Position numbers and translations under genes: made by a program. The notes beneath the pieces were generated by a model. The model was given only the letters and a program-made list of their open reading frames with translations. It had not been told where the DNA came from and did not search any database. This document shows, piece after piece, positions 22,486 to 31,954 of a stretch of DNA of 33,522 nt; positions within the stretch are counted from its first letter, which is position 1, and each line of letters opens with the position of its first letter. This DNA is from Nocardioidaceae bacterium (GTDB taxonomy: Bacteria > Actinomycetota > Actinomycetes > Propionibacteriales > Nocardioidaceae), in assembly GCA_013696975.1 (NCBI GenBank), contig JACCXO010000031.1:1-33522 (forward strand). Direction: 5' to 3'.

Positions 22486-24906
22486 CTAGACCAGTGAAGC
22501 AGTGACGGGCAAAGCGGTGGCAGGAATCGGAGCGGGACTCGAGCTGTCTTGCCGGCTCGCGAGCAGGGCGACCATTTCGCCGGCGTTCATCGGACGCGCG
22601 AACAGGTAACCCTGCCCCATCGAAGCACCAGTGTGCAGGGTCAGGTGTCTGAGCTGACTCTCGCGCTCGACTCCCTCGATCACCACGTCTACGCCCAAGG
22701 CCTCGCCCATGACGACGACGGAGCGCACCAACGAGCAGGCTCTTTCATCGTCGTCGATGCGCTCGATGAACGACTTATCGATCTTCAGGATGCACACCGG
22801 CAGACGTTGTAGGTAGCCGATGGACGAGAATCCGACCCCGAAGTCGTCGATGGCGAACCGGAAGTCAGCCGCAGCAAGCTCGGTCATCGTGGCAAGGGTC
22901 GTCGGGTCATGGTTGATGAAGTCGCGTTCAGTCACCTCGAGGACGAGATGCACATCGCCCATCAGAGTCCTGGCCGACTTGACGCGCTCGACGAACCCCT
23001 CGATCTGTAGGTGCTTCGCCGGTAAGTTGATGCCAATCGCGATTGCTCTTCCGGCTGCCGCGCGCAACCGCGGTGCGTCCGCGGTCACGATGTCCAGCAC
23101 CAGCTCCCCCAAGTCAACAATCAGACCGCTTTCTTCGGCAGTTGGCACGAACAGATCCGGTGAAATGAGCTCCCCGTCGCGGCGCCACCGAACCAGCGCC
23201 TCGACTCCGTAGATTTCGCGTGTGTTCAGGTCGACCATCGGTTGGTAAAAGACCTCGAGTTCGCGTGCCTGAACCGCTTGGCGCAGCCTTTCTACCAGCT
23301 CCAGCCGTTGACGATGTTCCTCACCGAAGGCCGACCTGTAGGTCTCGAACCGGTCCTTGCCACGGCTCTTGGCGTAGTACATGGCGAGGTCGGCATGACT
23401 GAGCAACGCATCCCCATTTGCATCCGCGGTGAACCATGCGACACCGATCGACGTCGTCACGGACACATCCCCGCCGAGCAGGTGGATGGGTTCGCGTAGC
23501 GCCCGCAGGATCCGTGCGCAGATCGTCTCCACCTCGTGCGGCTCTTGGACACTCTGCATGAGGACAGCGAACTCATCGCCGCCGAGACGAGCGACAGTGT
23601 CCCCTCGCCGGATGCTGGCGGCGAGGCGCCGGCCAACCTCGGCGAGCAAATGGTCCCCTGCGCTGTGCCCAAACAGGTCGTTGACCCGCTTGAAGCTGTC
23701 AAGATCGCAGAAGAGGATCGCAGCCTGCGCATTGCTCGAGGCCCTGTCCTCGAGCGCTCGCTGAACTCGATCCATGAACAAGGCTCGGTTGGCGAGGCCG
23801 GTGAGCGGATCATGCCAGGCGAGGTGGGTCATCGCATCGCTGAGGTGGAGACGGGCGAGAGCGTCTTCGGCGACGGCAGCAAGCGCAGCCAGACCGTTCT
23901 CGTCGTCCGCTGCAGTGGACTGAGCTCGACTGAGAGACGGGCCGACGATCCAGAAGTCTTCGGTGGGGTCGTGGACCGCTACGCCGATCTGTCCGAGGGC
24001 GGGTGGGGCTGTGCCGAGACTGACCCGCGAGTCGTGAATCAGCTCCGTCGCACCACTTCGCACAGCCGTCAGCAGGGACGGGCGATCATCGACGTTCTGC
24101 ACTTTCATCGCTGTCTCGAGCAGCACCTTGAGGCGGCGGGAGTGTTCAACACCGCGTGTCTGCGCCCGAGAGGCGATGACTATCGTTGCCACCGGGACCG
24201 CTAGCAGCACCGAGGCCCAGCCGGGCAAGGCTGACACCACAAGAGCGGCTAGATACCCGAGCGAGCTCGTTGCGAGTGAGGTGGTGAGCGCCGTGAGTCC
24301 ACCCGTTGGGGTGAGCTCGACACCCAACGTCGTGGAGTCCTCCAAGCTCAGGGCAACCGCTGTCACCAGGATGTCGGTAGTCAGGAAGACGGTGGCGCCG
24401 AGTCCCATCGCCAACAGCTCCCGGGGAGCAGTCACCTCGCCGGCTCGCGCCAGCTCGATGGCCAGCAAAGCAACGGCAGCTGCAATGATCCCGATCCCTG
24501 CGTTGAAGGCCCTGGTCAAGCGTGGCTTGTGCCTGAAGGACTGCCCCAGCGTCGTCCCTATCGACCACACCGTCAACGCCTCAGCCGCGCTCGTCGTGGT
24601 AGCAAGGAAGATCAAGACGCAAACGTCCATGCCTATCTCCATGCCACCGGACGTGCGTCGCTGGGCGAGCAGCAGCGGGAACCAGCCGAGGACCATGATC
24701 ACCGGAATGGACAGCAACAAGGCCGGCTGCATCGACTCCGGCTCCCACCACAACCACGCAGCGGCGCCGACTCCGATGGCGCCGCCGCTCACCGCCACAC
24801 CGATGTCAAAAATGCGACTCAGGTGCGCTTGGGCCACTGGGCCGGATGTGGGTTCGCGCTCAGCAGTGACAACGGCAGGCTCAACCGTCAGCCGTTCTAC
24901 GGTCAC
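22486..24906 (-). CDS. Membrane GGDEF-EAL cyclic-di-GMP protein
   Basis: About 806 residues. Roughly residues 30-260 hold 7-8 hydrophobic segments in MASE-like pairs, a probable membrane sensor. A GAF-like linker follows (about 260-360). The GGDEF domain (about 370-530) has an intact RLGGDEFAVL motif (442-446). The EAL domain (about 545-795) has VEALVRW (569-571), GINLPAKHL, LEVTERD, AIDDFGVGFSSIGYL, LKIDKSF, VIEGVER and MGQGYLFARPM, so both diguanylate cyclase and phosphodiesterase residues look complete. The net activity cannot be predicted. GTG 24906 with CGAGG upstream is preferred; a TTG at 24948 in the same frame has no ribosome site. Its output is c-di-GMP, separate from the c-di-AMP signal read by the two riboswitches in this window. 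Confidence 0.9.
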   Translation of the reverse strand: MTVERLTVEPAVVTAEREPTSGPVAQAHLSRIFDIGVAVSGGAIGVGAAAWLWWEPESMQPALLLSIPVIMVLGWFPLLLAQRRTSGGMEIGMDVCVLIFLATTTSAAEALTVWSIGTTLGQSFRHKPRLTRAFNAGIGIIAAAVALLAIELARAGEVTAPRELLAMGLGATVFLTTDILVTAVALSLEDSTTLGVELTPTGGLTALTTSLATSSLGYLAALVVSALPGWASVLLAVPVATIVIASRAQTRGVEHSRRLKVLLETAMKVQNVDDRPSLLTAVRSGATELIHDSRVSLGTAPPALGQIGVAVHDPTEDFWIVGPSLSRAQSTAADDENGLAALAAVAEDALARLHLSDAMTHLAWHDPLTGLANRALFMDRVQRALEDRASSNAQAAILFCDLDSFKRVNDLFGHSAGDHLLAEVGRRLAASIRRGDTVARLGGDEFAVLMQSVQEPHEVETICARILRALREPIHLLGGDVSVTTSIGVAWFTADANGDALLSHADLAMYYAKSRGKDRFETYRSAFGEEHRQRLELVERLRQAVQARELEVFYQPMVDLNTREIYGVEALVRWRRDGELISPDLFVPTAEESGLIVDLGELVLDIVTADAPRLRAAAGRAIAIGINLPAKHLQIEGFVERVKSARTLMGDVHLVLEVTERDFINHDPTTLATMTELAAADFRFAIDDFGVGFSSIGYLQRLPVCILKIDKSFIERIDDDERACSLVRSVVVMGEALGVDVVIEGVERESQLRHLTLHTGASMGQGYLFARPMNAGEMVALLASRQDSSSPAPIPATALPVTASLV

Positions 24907-25264
24907 GTGAACAGCCTCGGCACTTCCCAGGAGCGGAGACGCATGCAAACAGAGTACGGCGAATCCGAGCTGGTATGTCGGTTTTAACCTATTCCTGCCA
25001 TGCCGAGGTCATGCCGAAGAGACGCACATCGTGAACCCCGACAACTGGCGTCGAGCGTGGGAGGCGCTCTGCGAGTTGGTCGAAGGAGAATCCGGCGCTC
25101 AGATGCGTGATTTACGGCTACCTCGAGACCATTCTCGATTGCATAGCAGGGCTGGTCTGTCGCGCAGGGCGCCGGTGGCAGCGAGTCGGCGAGAGGGCCT
25201 GGGTAGTCGGCCTGTCCCCAGCCCTTTCAGGGTTTACCTTGAGCCTCCCGCCACTTGCACGTAG

Positions 25265-26388
<1,124 letters not shown>

Positions 26389-26395
26389 ACCGGAC

Positions 26396-26917
26396 TCACG
26401 ACGCTGGCCCCTCCGCCCGCGCCGCTTCCACCGCCACGAGCGCCTCACGCAACTGCTCGATCCAGTCGCCTTGGTGCTGGCCCACCAGGCGCACGGACCA
26501 GGCCAGTGCGTCCGACCTCGATCGCGCCACTCCTGCGTCAACGAGGGTGTCGAGAACCTGCCGCTCGCGCTGACGTAGCCGGGTCATCACGGGCACGGAC
26601 AGGCTCGTGAACACCTGCCGGGACTCGCCGCAGACGGCCCCCCAGGCCACCTTGCGTCCGAACCGCAGCTCTGCCTCGTCCGCGATCTGCATTCGCTGCG
26701 CCCGAGTCTCCTCCCGAAAACGTTTGATCCGGCCCGCCTCCGCCGCTCGCTGCGTCGGCTCCGTCGAATCAGTCACCGACTCGCTCAGCGACTCAATTGT
26801 GGGCTCGGGGAGCCGGCCCACGACGAGGATCTCGTCCCGATCGATGCTCACCTGCGGCGTCTCTGCGAACCACTCACCCGGCAGCCGCCCTACCAACCAA
26901 CCCATGATCTCGTCCAT
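26396..26917 (-). CDS. Conserved actinobacterial protein with RHH-like C-terminal region
   Basis: A 173-residue soluble protein. The N-terminal part (MDEIMGWLVGRLPGEWF, then DRDEILVVGRLP) is followed by a charged helical stretch (AGRIKRFREETRAQRMQIAD) and FGRKVAWGAVCG. The C-terminal segment RQVLDTLVDAGVARSRSDAL continues with AWSVRLVGQH; it looks like a ribbon-helix-helix-type module, as in small transcription regulators, though I am not certain. ATG 26917 is chosen because it lies just downstream of a near-consensus promoter, leaving almost no leader. The ABM remnant follows 7 bp behind its stop. It may regulate the lost neighbouring genes (ABC ATPase, ABM); that is inference. Confidence 0.7.
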   Translation of the reverse strand: MDEIMGWLVGRLPGEWFAETPQVSIDRDEILVVGRLPEPTIESLSESVTDSTEPTQRAAEAGRIKRFREETRAQRMQIADEAELRFGRKVAWGAVCGESRQVFTSLSVPVMTRLRQRERQVLDTLVDAGVARSRSDALAWSVRLVGQHQGDWIEQLREALVAVEAARAEGPAS

Positions 26918-26926
26918 AGGAATGAT

Positions 26927-26954
26927 TACATACTTACACACCTCTTGATGTCAA
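26927..26954 (-). promoter_or_regulatory. Near-consensus promoter of the RHH-like gene, almost leaderless
   Basis: On the minus strand TTGACA (26954-26949), a 16-nt spacer and TATGTA (26932-26927) resemble a housekeeping promoter. The expected start of transcription, about 26920, is only a few bases before ATG 26917, so the mRNA would have almost no leader. The patch is clearly AT-richer than its surroundings. Confidence 0.6.
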
Positions 26955-26964
26955 GGACGCGGTG

Positions 26965-27103
26965 AATCAGGTTGGGTCAGAACGGGAGCAAGGCACCGTG
27001 GTGCTGGTCAGCCACTACATGGACGAGGTCCGAGCACCTCTGCGACCGCGTCAGCGTCCTCTACGACGGCCACCTGACGGCCTGCGACACTCCGCAGAAG
27101 TTG
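26965..27103 (+). pseudogene. ABC transporter ATPase fragment with frameshift
   Basis: Two adjacent frames together read as the region after the Walker B of an ABC ATPase: GTVVLVSHYMDEV (26992-27030) with the H-loop His, then after a 1-base shift EHLCDRVSVLYDGHLTACD and TPQKL (27032-27103). An extra C at about 27031 breaks the frame. Walker A, the signature motif and Walker B are absent, so this is a decayed 3' fragment of a drug-exporter-type ATPase. It lies between the promoter of the RHH-like gene and the anti-sigma-like gene's end. Confidence 0.75.
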
Positions 27104-27147
27104 GATCGCGGGTGGCATGCCCGATCGGGCGCTGACCGTGGGCGGGC

Positions 27148-28365
27148 TCAGTTGTGCGGGGTTTCAGCGAACCAGTACGGGAGGCTGTCGCCAAGGGCCG
27201 GCCGGGGGTCGGTGACCTCCTCCAGCTCGCCTGACGTGGTGGCGCGGAGCATCGTCCACTCGCCGTCGTCGTACACCATCGCGATGACGCTGTCGCTGTC
27301 CTCCCAGGCGCTCTGGTTCACCGCGACCTCCTGGCCGCGCGCGGACATGAACTCGATCACGGGCTCACCGGTCTGCGCGTTCAGGATGGCCAGCGTCGGA
27401 GAACCCATGCCATCGGCTTGCGCCGTGCCGGCGACGATGAATTGTCCGTCGGCGCTGAACGTCTCCAGCGCGTAGTCGCACGTCTTCCACACCAGTTTGC
27501 TGGTGCTCGCAGCAGGGTCCATCACACCGGAGCACACCTCGTCGTTGGAGAAGGAGACCAAGCCTGCGACCAACCCGTTCGCCTCCGAGACCGCGCGAAC
27601 GTTCAGGAAGCCCTCGAGGGAGGTCGGTCCTCCGGGATGGTCGAGCGCGACGATCGGCTGAGCGTCGTTGGTCTGGTACAGCACCGTGTCGGAGTCGAGG
27701 AAGCCGACGGCGGTGATCTCACGGTCCTCTGGCATCACCGCGGATGCCACGTCGGAGCCGTCGGCCGAAGCGTTGACCAGCACGGTCTCGCCGACGCGAT
27801 TCACCGCTACGTACGCCACTCGGCTGCCGTCGGCTCGGGTCACAAGGGCCGGCCCTCCGGGCACGGTGCTCAGTACGTCCATGTCCTCGTCGAGCCTGAC
27901 GGTCTGGTAACCGGAGCGCCCGGTGCCGACGGCAAGCCAGCCGCCGTCGTACGGCGTGATCATCGCGTAGCCATTCGGCAGCTGGACCGTGCGGTCAGGA
28001 GTGACGAGCCGGCGCTCCTGGTTCAGGATGTACGGCACCTGGGGGTCCTCGCCGCGGGGCAGGCCGTCGGTGGTGAGCACGACGGGGCCGTCGGGCAGTG
28101 GGTCGGCGGTATCGGTGACGGTCGGGGAGGGCACCGGCGCCGCCGGGACCGGTGTGCTGTTGGCCCCGTCGGTCAACGCAACCGCAGTGGGCACCGCTAC
28201 CGACAGCACCGCGGCAGCCGCTACACCACTGCCGATGCGTCGACGCAGCCGGATCCTGCGCGCGCTCTGCTTGACGTTCTCCAGGGCGATCGGGTGACCG
28301 CCGATGTCGCGGGAGCGGTCCTGCAGTTCCCGGATCAGGGCATCCTTCTCGAAGGTGTGGTTCAT
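27148..28365 (-). CDS. Membrane-anchored partner of the SigE-family sigma factor (putative anti-sigma)
   Basis: A 405-residue single-pass membrane protein. Residues 1-43 are cytosolic and basic (RRIRLRRRIG), one TM helix covers about 44-64, a Pro/Ala/Thr-rich stalk covers about 70-95, and the rest is an extracytoplasmic domain with repeating beta-strand segments that could form a propeller (for example YQTVRLDEDMDVLSTVPGG, RVAYVAVNRVGETVLVNASA). No zinc anti-sigma motif is visible. Its ATG overlaps the sigma gene's stop by 4 bases, which with the topology suggests an anti-sigma or sensor role. That role is inferred from arrangement, since sequence identity to known anti-sigmas is not evident. 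Confidence 0.72.
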   Translation of the reverse strand: MNHTFEKDALIRELQDRSRDIGGHPIALENVKQSARRIRLRRRIGSGVAAAAVLSVAVPTAVALTDGANSTPVPAAPVPSPTVTDTADPLPDGPVVLTTDGLPRGEDPQVPYILNQERRLVTPDRTVQLPNGYAMITPYDGGWLAVGTGRSGYQTVRLDEDMDVLSTVPGGPALVTRADGSRVAYVAVNRVGETVLVNASADGSDVASAVMPEDREITAVGFLDSDTVLYQTNDAQPIVALDHPGGPTSLEGFLNVRAVSEANGLVAGLVSFSNDEVCSGVMDPAASTSKLVWKTCDYALETFSADGQFIVAGTAQADGMGSPTLAILNAQTGEPVIEFMSARGQEVAVNQSAWEDSDSVIAMVYDDGEWTMLRATTSGELEEVTDPRPALGDSLPYWFAETPHN

Positions 28366-28898
28366 CGCTCCTCCTCCCCGTCTCTGTTGAGCGTGGATTG
28401 TGTCGCCACGCGCCCACGCATCGATGCGAGAGCGCGACTGGCCTGGGACTTCACGGTGCCGACCGAGACGCCGAGGATCTCGGCCGTCTGCACCTCACTG
28501 AGGTCCTCGTAGAACCGCAGCACGATCACCGCGCGCTGCTGCTTGGGCAGGGTCCGCACGAACTCCCACAACGCCGACCTCTGCCCGTCGTAGTGGCGGT
28601 CGTGGACGGGCAGGTGGTCAGGAATCTGGTCGGTGGTGACCTCCTTGCGTTTCCAGGCGCGCCGCCACAGCGAGTTGTTCTCGTTGACCAGGATCCGGCG
28701 GACGTACCCATCGATCTGCTCCCGCCTCTGCACCTTGTCCCAGGACAGGTAAAGCTTGGCGAATGCCGTCTGCACCAGATCCTCAGCCGCGTGCCGGTCA
28801 CCTGTGAGGAGGTACGCCGTGCGCAGCAGGCTCGGCTGGCGAGCGCTCATGTACGCCTCGAACTCGGCATCCTTGGACGCCGAACCGGAACGCACCAT
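28362..28898 (-). CDS. SigE-family ECF RNA polymerase sigma factor
   Basis: A 178-residue ECF sigma factor of the actinobacterial SigE family. Region 2 (about 14-80): EFEAYMSARQPSLLRTAYLL, TGDRHAAEDLVQTAFAKLYL and VRRILVNENNSLWRR. Region 4 (about 115-165): RTLPKQQRAVIVLRFYEDLS, EVQTAEILGVSVGTVKSQAS, a helix-turn-helix for the -35 element. ATG 28898 has AGGAG at a good distance and gives the usual family length. The ORF continues to 29309; an ATG at 28946 sits directly on GGGAGG and would add 16 residues. A candidate ECF promoter lies upstream, so it likely activates itself. Confidence 0.88.
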   Translation of the reverse strand: MVRSGSASKDAEFEAYMSARQPSLLRTAYLLTGDRHAAEDLVQTAFAKLYLSWDKVQRREQIDGYVRRILVNENNSLWRRAWKRKEVTTDQIPDHLPVHDRHYDGQRSALWEFVRTLPKQQRAVIVLRFYEDLSEVQTAEILGVSVGTVKSQASRALASMRGRVATQSTLNRDGEEER

Positions 28899-28970
28899 GC
28901 CGCCGACCGCTCCTGCCTCGCTCACTAGTTCCACCGTGCTCACCATCCTCCCGCGCGTACTTGCCACCAA

Positions 28971-28996
28971 GACGCGAAAACGCTCGGATGGGTTGC
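28971..28996 (-). promoter_or_regulatory. Candidate ECF-type promoter (autoregulation of the SigE-family gene)
   Basis: On the minus strand GCAACC (28996-28991) and CGTC (28974-28971) are separated by 16 nt. This matches the AAC/CGTC architecture of ECF promoters. It lies 72 nt before ATG 28898 and 24 nt before ATG 28946. The fit is judged by eye. Confidence 0.5.
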
Positions 28997-29446
28997 ATTC
29001 CGGTCGGCTGCCTCGAGATGAATACTGTGGCAGTGAGCACATCCAGACACGGAGCGGAACTCCACGCAGCAGGTTCGTCCAGCCGTCGCCGAACGAACGC
29101 CGCAGTGTAACGCCGCAGTGAGCAGTGCGGCGGTGTGAGCGCACCGCCATCAATAGTTCGGGGTGGCGGGAGACACGGAACCGTGAACATCCCTGAGTTG
29201 AGTGAGTTGAGTGAGTGGGGTGGTCACGATATTGCAACCTCGCAGGTCGGGGCGATCTCCTTGGCGGAGCTGGATGCGCCTGCACACACCTTGCTGGAAT
29301 CTTGCACACCGGGCTGACTTGTCAGTGTCGATTCGAGGTGACCACGTGGCCAGATCTGGCGCAATGTGGCCGAGGATCTGGCGTTGTCGCCGTCCGGCAA
29401 GCGGTGTGCTGTCACCTGCTGCTCCTGTTGACTCGTTCGGTACGCC
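28997..29446. other. Long gene-free stretch with small repeats
   Basis: No coding frame here has family resemblance. It holds a hairpin with 7-bp arms (29111-29117 CGCCGCA with 29126-29132), preceded by a second CGCCGCAGTG-like copy, and 2.5 copies of the 9-mer TGAGTTGAG at 29194-29216. No tRNA or insertion-sequence end is apparent. Confidence 0.5.
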
Positions 29447-30328
29447 TCAGCAGTCCATGCATTGGGTTTTTAGCCAACGACCTAAGGCGGTGTGACTGTT
29501 CTCTTGCCGGTGCCAATTCTTCACCGCGCAGCGCCAGTGGACCTGTGCGCAAGCTAGGTACAGTGCGGAATGCGAGCTGATCGTGTGGCTCAAGATTGGG
29601 TTACCTGCAAAATCACCTGTGAGCGCTGTCCGTCCCGCTCGCGAAAGCCAGGGTGGATCGGGGCTTGGGTCGATCAGGACCGCCATTTCCAGTAGCGTCA
29701 TCACGCTCGCGGGTGTGGCAGCCACTGAGGGTGCCATGAGCAACATGAGATGCGCAACCGCAGAATCGAAAGACGCCAGGTTCACCTCGAGCTGGCGTGC
29801 GTCTCCCGGGCTTAACACCATGTGGTCAGACCCAAGGTGAGGGTCATGACGCGTCGCGGCATCGACCACCTCGTCACTGAGAACCGGGGTCCCGTCTTCG
29901 ACCGCCCAGGTTCTTTGCCGCATCTCCTCTCCGCCGTCCACACCGAGCGTAAGCCGCTGCCACGCCCAGTCGCGGAACTCGGGGTCAGGCTCGGTACGCC
30001 ATCGTGTCTGCAGTTGCTCCATTGCCGTTGCCAGCTCGGTGGGCAGGGGCACGTCTGGCGGATGAGCCAGCATCATGGCAAGTTCGAGTGTGTTGTTTCG
30101 CCAATAACCCAACTCTGGGTCGGCTCTTCGGCGCGCGACACATACAGGCACCGCAGCCATCAAAGGCACACGCGCCGGCTCGACCAAGTCTGCGGCCACA
30201 TATTGGAAGTCGGTCCAGCGTCTGCCGCCCTGGTCGATCCTGTCCATGGCCAGTCCTCTAGACACCTTGAGCAGTTCTTCCACATCGCGCGCGATGCGCC
30301 CGGCCCGGCGGCCATCGGACTCACCCAT
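29447..30328 (-). CDS. Unknown protein coupled to a TerS-like HTH gene
   Basis: A 293-residue soluble protein I do not recognise. It begins MGESDGRRAGRIARDVEELL and is rich in Trp, Arg and Asp: DPELGYWRNNTLELAMMLAH, DPEFRDWAWQRLTLGVDGG and VHWRCAVKNWHRQ. There is no signal peptide. Two mildly hydrophobic helices (HLMLLMAPSVAATPASVM and the following MAVLIDP) may be buried helices. ATG 30328 is chosen because it overlaps the preceding HTH gene by 8 bp; the open frame to 30403 would duplicate that gene's end. Codon choice is less GC-biased than in the glycan island, consistent with acquired DNA. Confidence 0.55.
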   Translation of the reverse strand: MGESDGRRAGRIARDVEELLKVSRGLAMDRIDQGGRRWTDFQYVAADLVEPARVPLMAAVPVCVARRRADPELGYWRNNTLELAMMLAHPPDVPLPTELATAMEQLQTRWRTEPDPEFRDWAWQRLTLGVDGGEEMRQRTWAVEDGTPVLSDEVVDAATRHDPHLGSDHMVLSPGDARQLEVNLASFDSAVAHLMLLMAPSVAATPASVMTLLEMAVLIDPSPDPPWLSRAGRTALTGDFAGNPILSHTISSHSALYLACAQVHWRCAVKNWHRQENSHTALGRWLKTQCMDC

Positions 30329-30722
30329 CGTGGGACCCCGGAACGACGTCCATGCGGGCGTGGAGAGCGACAACGTCGAACTGCAGATCCAGCACACACT
30401 CACTTAAGGCCATGGCGTCGGCAGCTGCCATATTGCGCAACACCAGTTCGGCCGCTCGCAGCACATGCTGAACCTCATATTCACCGCTGAGTACCTCCCT
30501 CAGCCGAATGAGCGTCAGATCCCGCAGCGCCGTCAGCTCACCGACCGCCTGCCGTGTCATATCCACACGCGCCTCGTTGATGGCCAAAACGACATCACGG
30601 TCATGCAAGCGTCGCTGAGCGGTACGTACCGACATATTCGCCGCCGTCGCAGCTTGCGCGAGCGGGCGCCCTGCTGCAACCGCAGCAATGAGCTCGGCCA
30701 CGTTACCAATCTTTCCGTTCAT
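30321..30722 (-). CDS. Small helix-turn-helix protein, phage terminase-small-subunit-like
   Basis: A 133-residue protein. An HTH spans about residues 15-45 (LAQAATAANMSVRTAQRRLH then DRDVVLAINEA), followed by a helical region (MTRQAVGELTALRDLTLIRL) and RAAELVLRNMAAAD. This HTH plus long helix pattern resembles phage terminase small subunits and related small DNA-binding proteins. No large terminase is in the window, so a packaging role is not claimed. ATG 30722 has GGAG 6 nt upstream. The next gene overlaps it by 8 bp, so the two are co-expressed. Confidence 0.65.
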   Translation of the reverse strand: MNGKIGNVAELIAAVAAGRPLAQAATAANMSVRTAQRRLHDRDVVLAINEARVDMTRQAVGELTALRDLTLIRLREVLSGEYEVQHVLRAAELVLRNMAAADAMALSECVLDLQFDVVALHARMDVVPGSHDG

Positions 30723-31048
30723 GATGTCTCCAGTTCTGTCAGAAGGGCTCCTCACCCCTTCCGAAAGGAGATAGGCCGAGGGACACAGGTCACGGGACCG
30801 GTCAGACACCCGGAAGCTGGGAAATCGCTGCGCTGCGGACTTAGAACAAAGTGGCTCGCCGACTTGAATCTCGGCGTTCAGCCCTGCTCATCGCCCGTGG
30901 ATGACACTGGGTGAGGGTGGATGGGCGTCGACCTCTCGTCTGGGCGGTCGAGGCAAAGCCGCCCGGCCAGCGGCTCACTCGAATGTCGCAGCTTCTCCGG
31001 CTTGGCTGAGCCGCCGGTCTCGGTACATCAGATGGCCGCCAAGCCGCG
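30723..31048. other. Gene-free gap between the HTH gene and the XRE gene
   Basis: No supported coding frame. Just upstream of the HTH gene is a short stem GAAGGG/CCCTTC in its leader (minus strand, about 30746-30765). The gap must hold that gene's promoter and any terminator of the XRE gene, but no clear signals were seen. Confidence 0.5.
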
Positions 31049-31843
31049 TCAGCGGTGAGCAGCTCGTATGGCACGGTGGAGGACAGTGTCGATCCGCTTG
31101 CCGCGCCGACGGAAACCAAGTGCCTTCATGGCTTCGATGAGGAGGTCGTCCTTGGTGCGCATTCGGCCATCGCTTTCGATCGAGCGGATCAGTGCCACCA
31201 GCTCAGACGGTGCGTAGGCGGTGATCGGCTGTGGCCGCAGTCCAGGTAGCCGGGATGAGGGAACGGGCGATTTGACGGCATCATCGCGCTTCTCGGTAAG
31301 TCCGTCGAGGTAGCCAAGTATCCGTTCCAGTTGACTATCGGTCATCCCCTCCGCCTTATCCATGAGTTCCTCGAGACGCTTCATCCGGCGGGGCTTGCGT
31401 CCCCGCTTTGGCGCCCCCGTCTCTGGCGCCAACGCCATAACCGATCGGTGCGCGGCAGGGTAGCGGTCCGGGGGTAAGTCCGTCCAAGACACGGATTTGG
31501 CAGCCTTGCTAACGCGTGACCTGCGTCCCGACTGGAGCCTCTCGTAGACGATCGAGGCCAGCTCCCATTTCAGGGCCGGCGAAACTCCTCGCAGCCGTGC
31601 TAGGGAGTCAGCTAGATCTCGTTGCTGCATGAGTTCATCGGCGTCAAGGCCTAAGGGTTTGGCGATCTGCCTCAAAAATTCGTCCGACGCGCGTCGTTTT
31701 CCGGTCTCCACCAGCGCGACGTAGCTCGGACTGCACTCGGCCCTGGTCGCTAATCCCGCCTGCGAGAGGTTTTCGTGCTCTCGCTGTCGTTGCAGTTGAT
31801 AGCCGAACGCACGGCGGAGGTCAGGCTCTTCACTTGCGGGCAC
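31049..31843 (-). CDS. XRE-family regulator with DUF3320-like C-terminal domain
   Basis: 264 residues. The N-terminal XRE/Cro HTH lies at about 10-65 (FGYQLQRQREHENLSQAGLA, SPSYVALVETGKRRASDEFL). A basic linker (GAPKRGRKPRRMKRLEEL) and an acidic helix (MTDSQLERILGYLDGL) follow. The last 55 residues (ELVALIRSIESDGRMRTKDD to RRRGKRIDTVLHRAI) resemble the winged-helix DUF3320 tail found on some large helicase/nuclease proteins. A DNA-binding regulator is likely; its target may be the divergent gene pair at 31,955. It starts with GTG 31843, six bases after a -10 box, so it appears leaderless. The C-domain match is by eye and tentative. Confidence 0.72.
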   Translation of the reverse strand: MPASEEPDLRRAFGYQLQRQREHENLSQAGLATRAECSPSYVALVETGKRRASDEFLRQIAKPLGLDADELMQQRDLADSLARLRGVSPALKWELASIVYERLQSGRRSRVSKAAKSVSWTDLPPDRYPAAHRSVMALAPETGAPKRGRKPRRMKRLEELMDKAEGMTDSQLERILGYLDGLTEKRDDAVKSPVPSSRLPGLRPQPITAYAPSELVALIRSIESDGRMRTKDDLLIEAMKALGFRRRGKRIDTVLHRAIRAAHR

Positions 31844-31849
31844 AGCAAG

Positions 31850-31855
31850 ATTCTA
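31850..31855 (-). promoter_or_regulatory. -10 element giving a leaderless XRE transcript
   Basis: On the minus strand TAGAAT (31855-31850) is followed by 6 nt and then the GTG start at 31843. This TANNNT-N6-GTG spacing is typical of leaderless actinobacterial mRNAs. No clear -35 box is seen at the usual distance. Confidence 0.5.
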
Positions 31856-31879
31856 CGCCCGGATCTTTACTTCTGGAGG

Positions 31880-31908
31880 TGGTCAATCCTTACGCATCAG
31901 CGTATACT
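31880..31908 (+). promoter_or_regulatory. Promoter of the divergent accessory gene pair
   Basis: TGGTCA (31880-31885), a 17-nt spacer and TATACT (31903-31908) form a good housekeeping-type promoter reading rightward. The -10 lies in an imperfect palindrome around CTTAAG (31907-31912), a possible operator for the adjacent XRE protein. Confidence 0.55.
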
Positions 31909-31954
31909 TAAGGTATGCAAAACTAATCTTCACCCGTAAGGACAGGTGGTATCC

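Noticed and set aside
25031-25264. Plus-strand ORF upstream of the second riboswitch.
   Set aside because: Composition is non-protein-like, with no ribosome site; the stretch is more likely promoter and leader DNA.
29194-29216. Tandem 9-mer TGAGTTGAG as a CRISPR or iteron array.
   Set aside because: Only 2.5 short copies without spacers or an adjacent replication gene.
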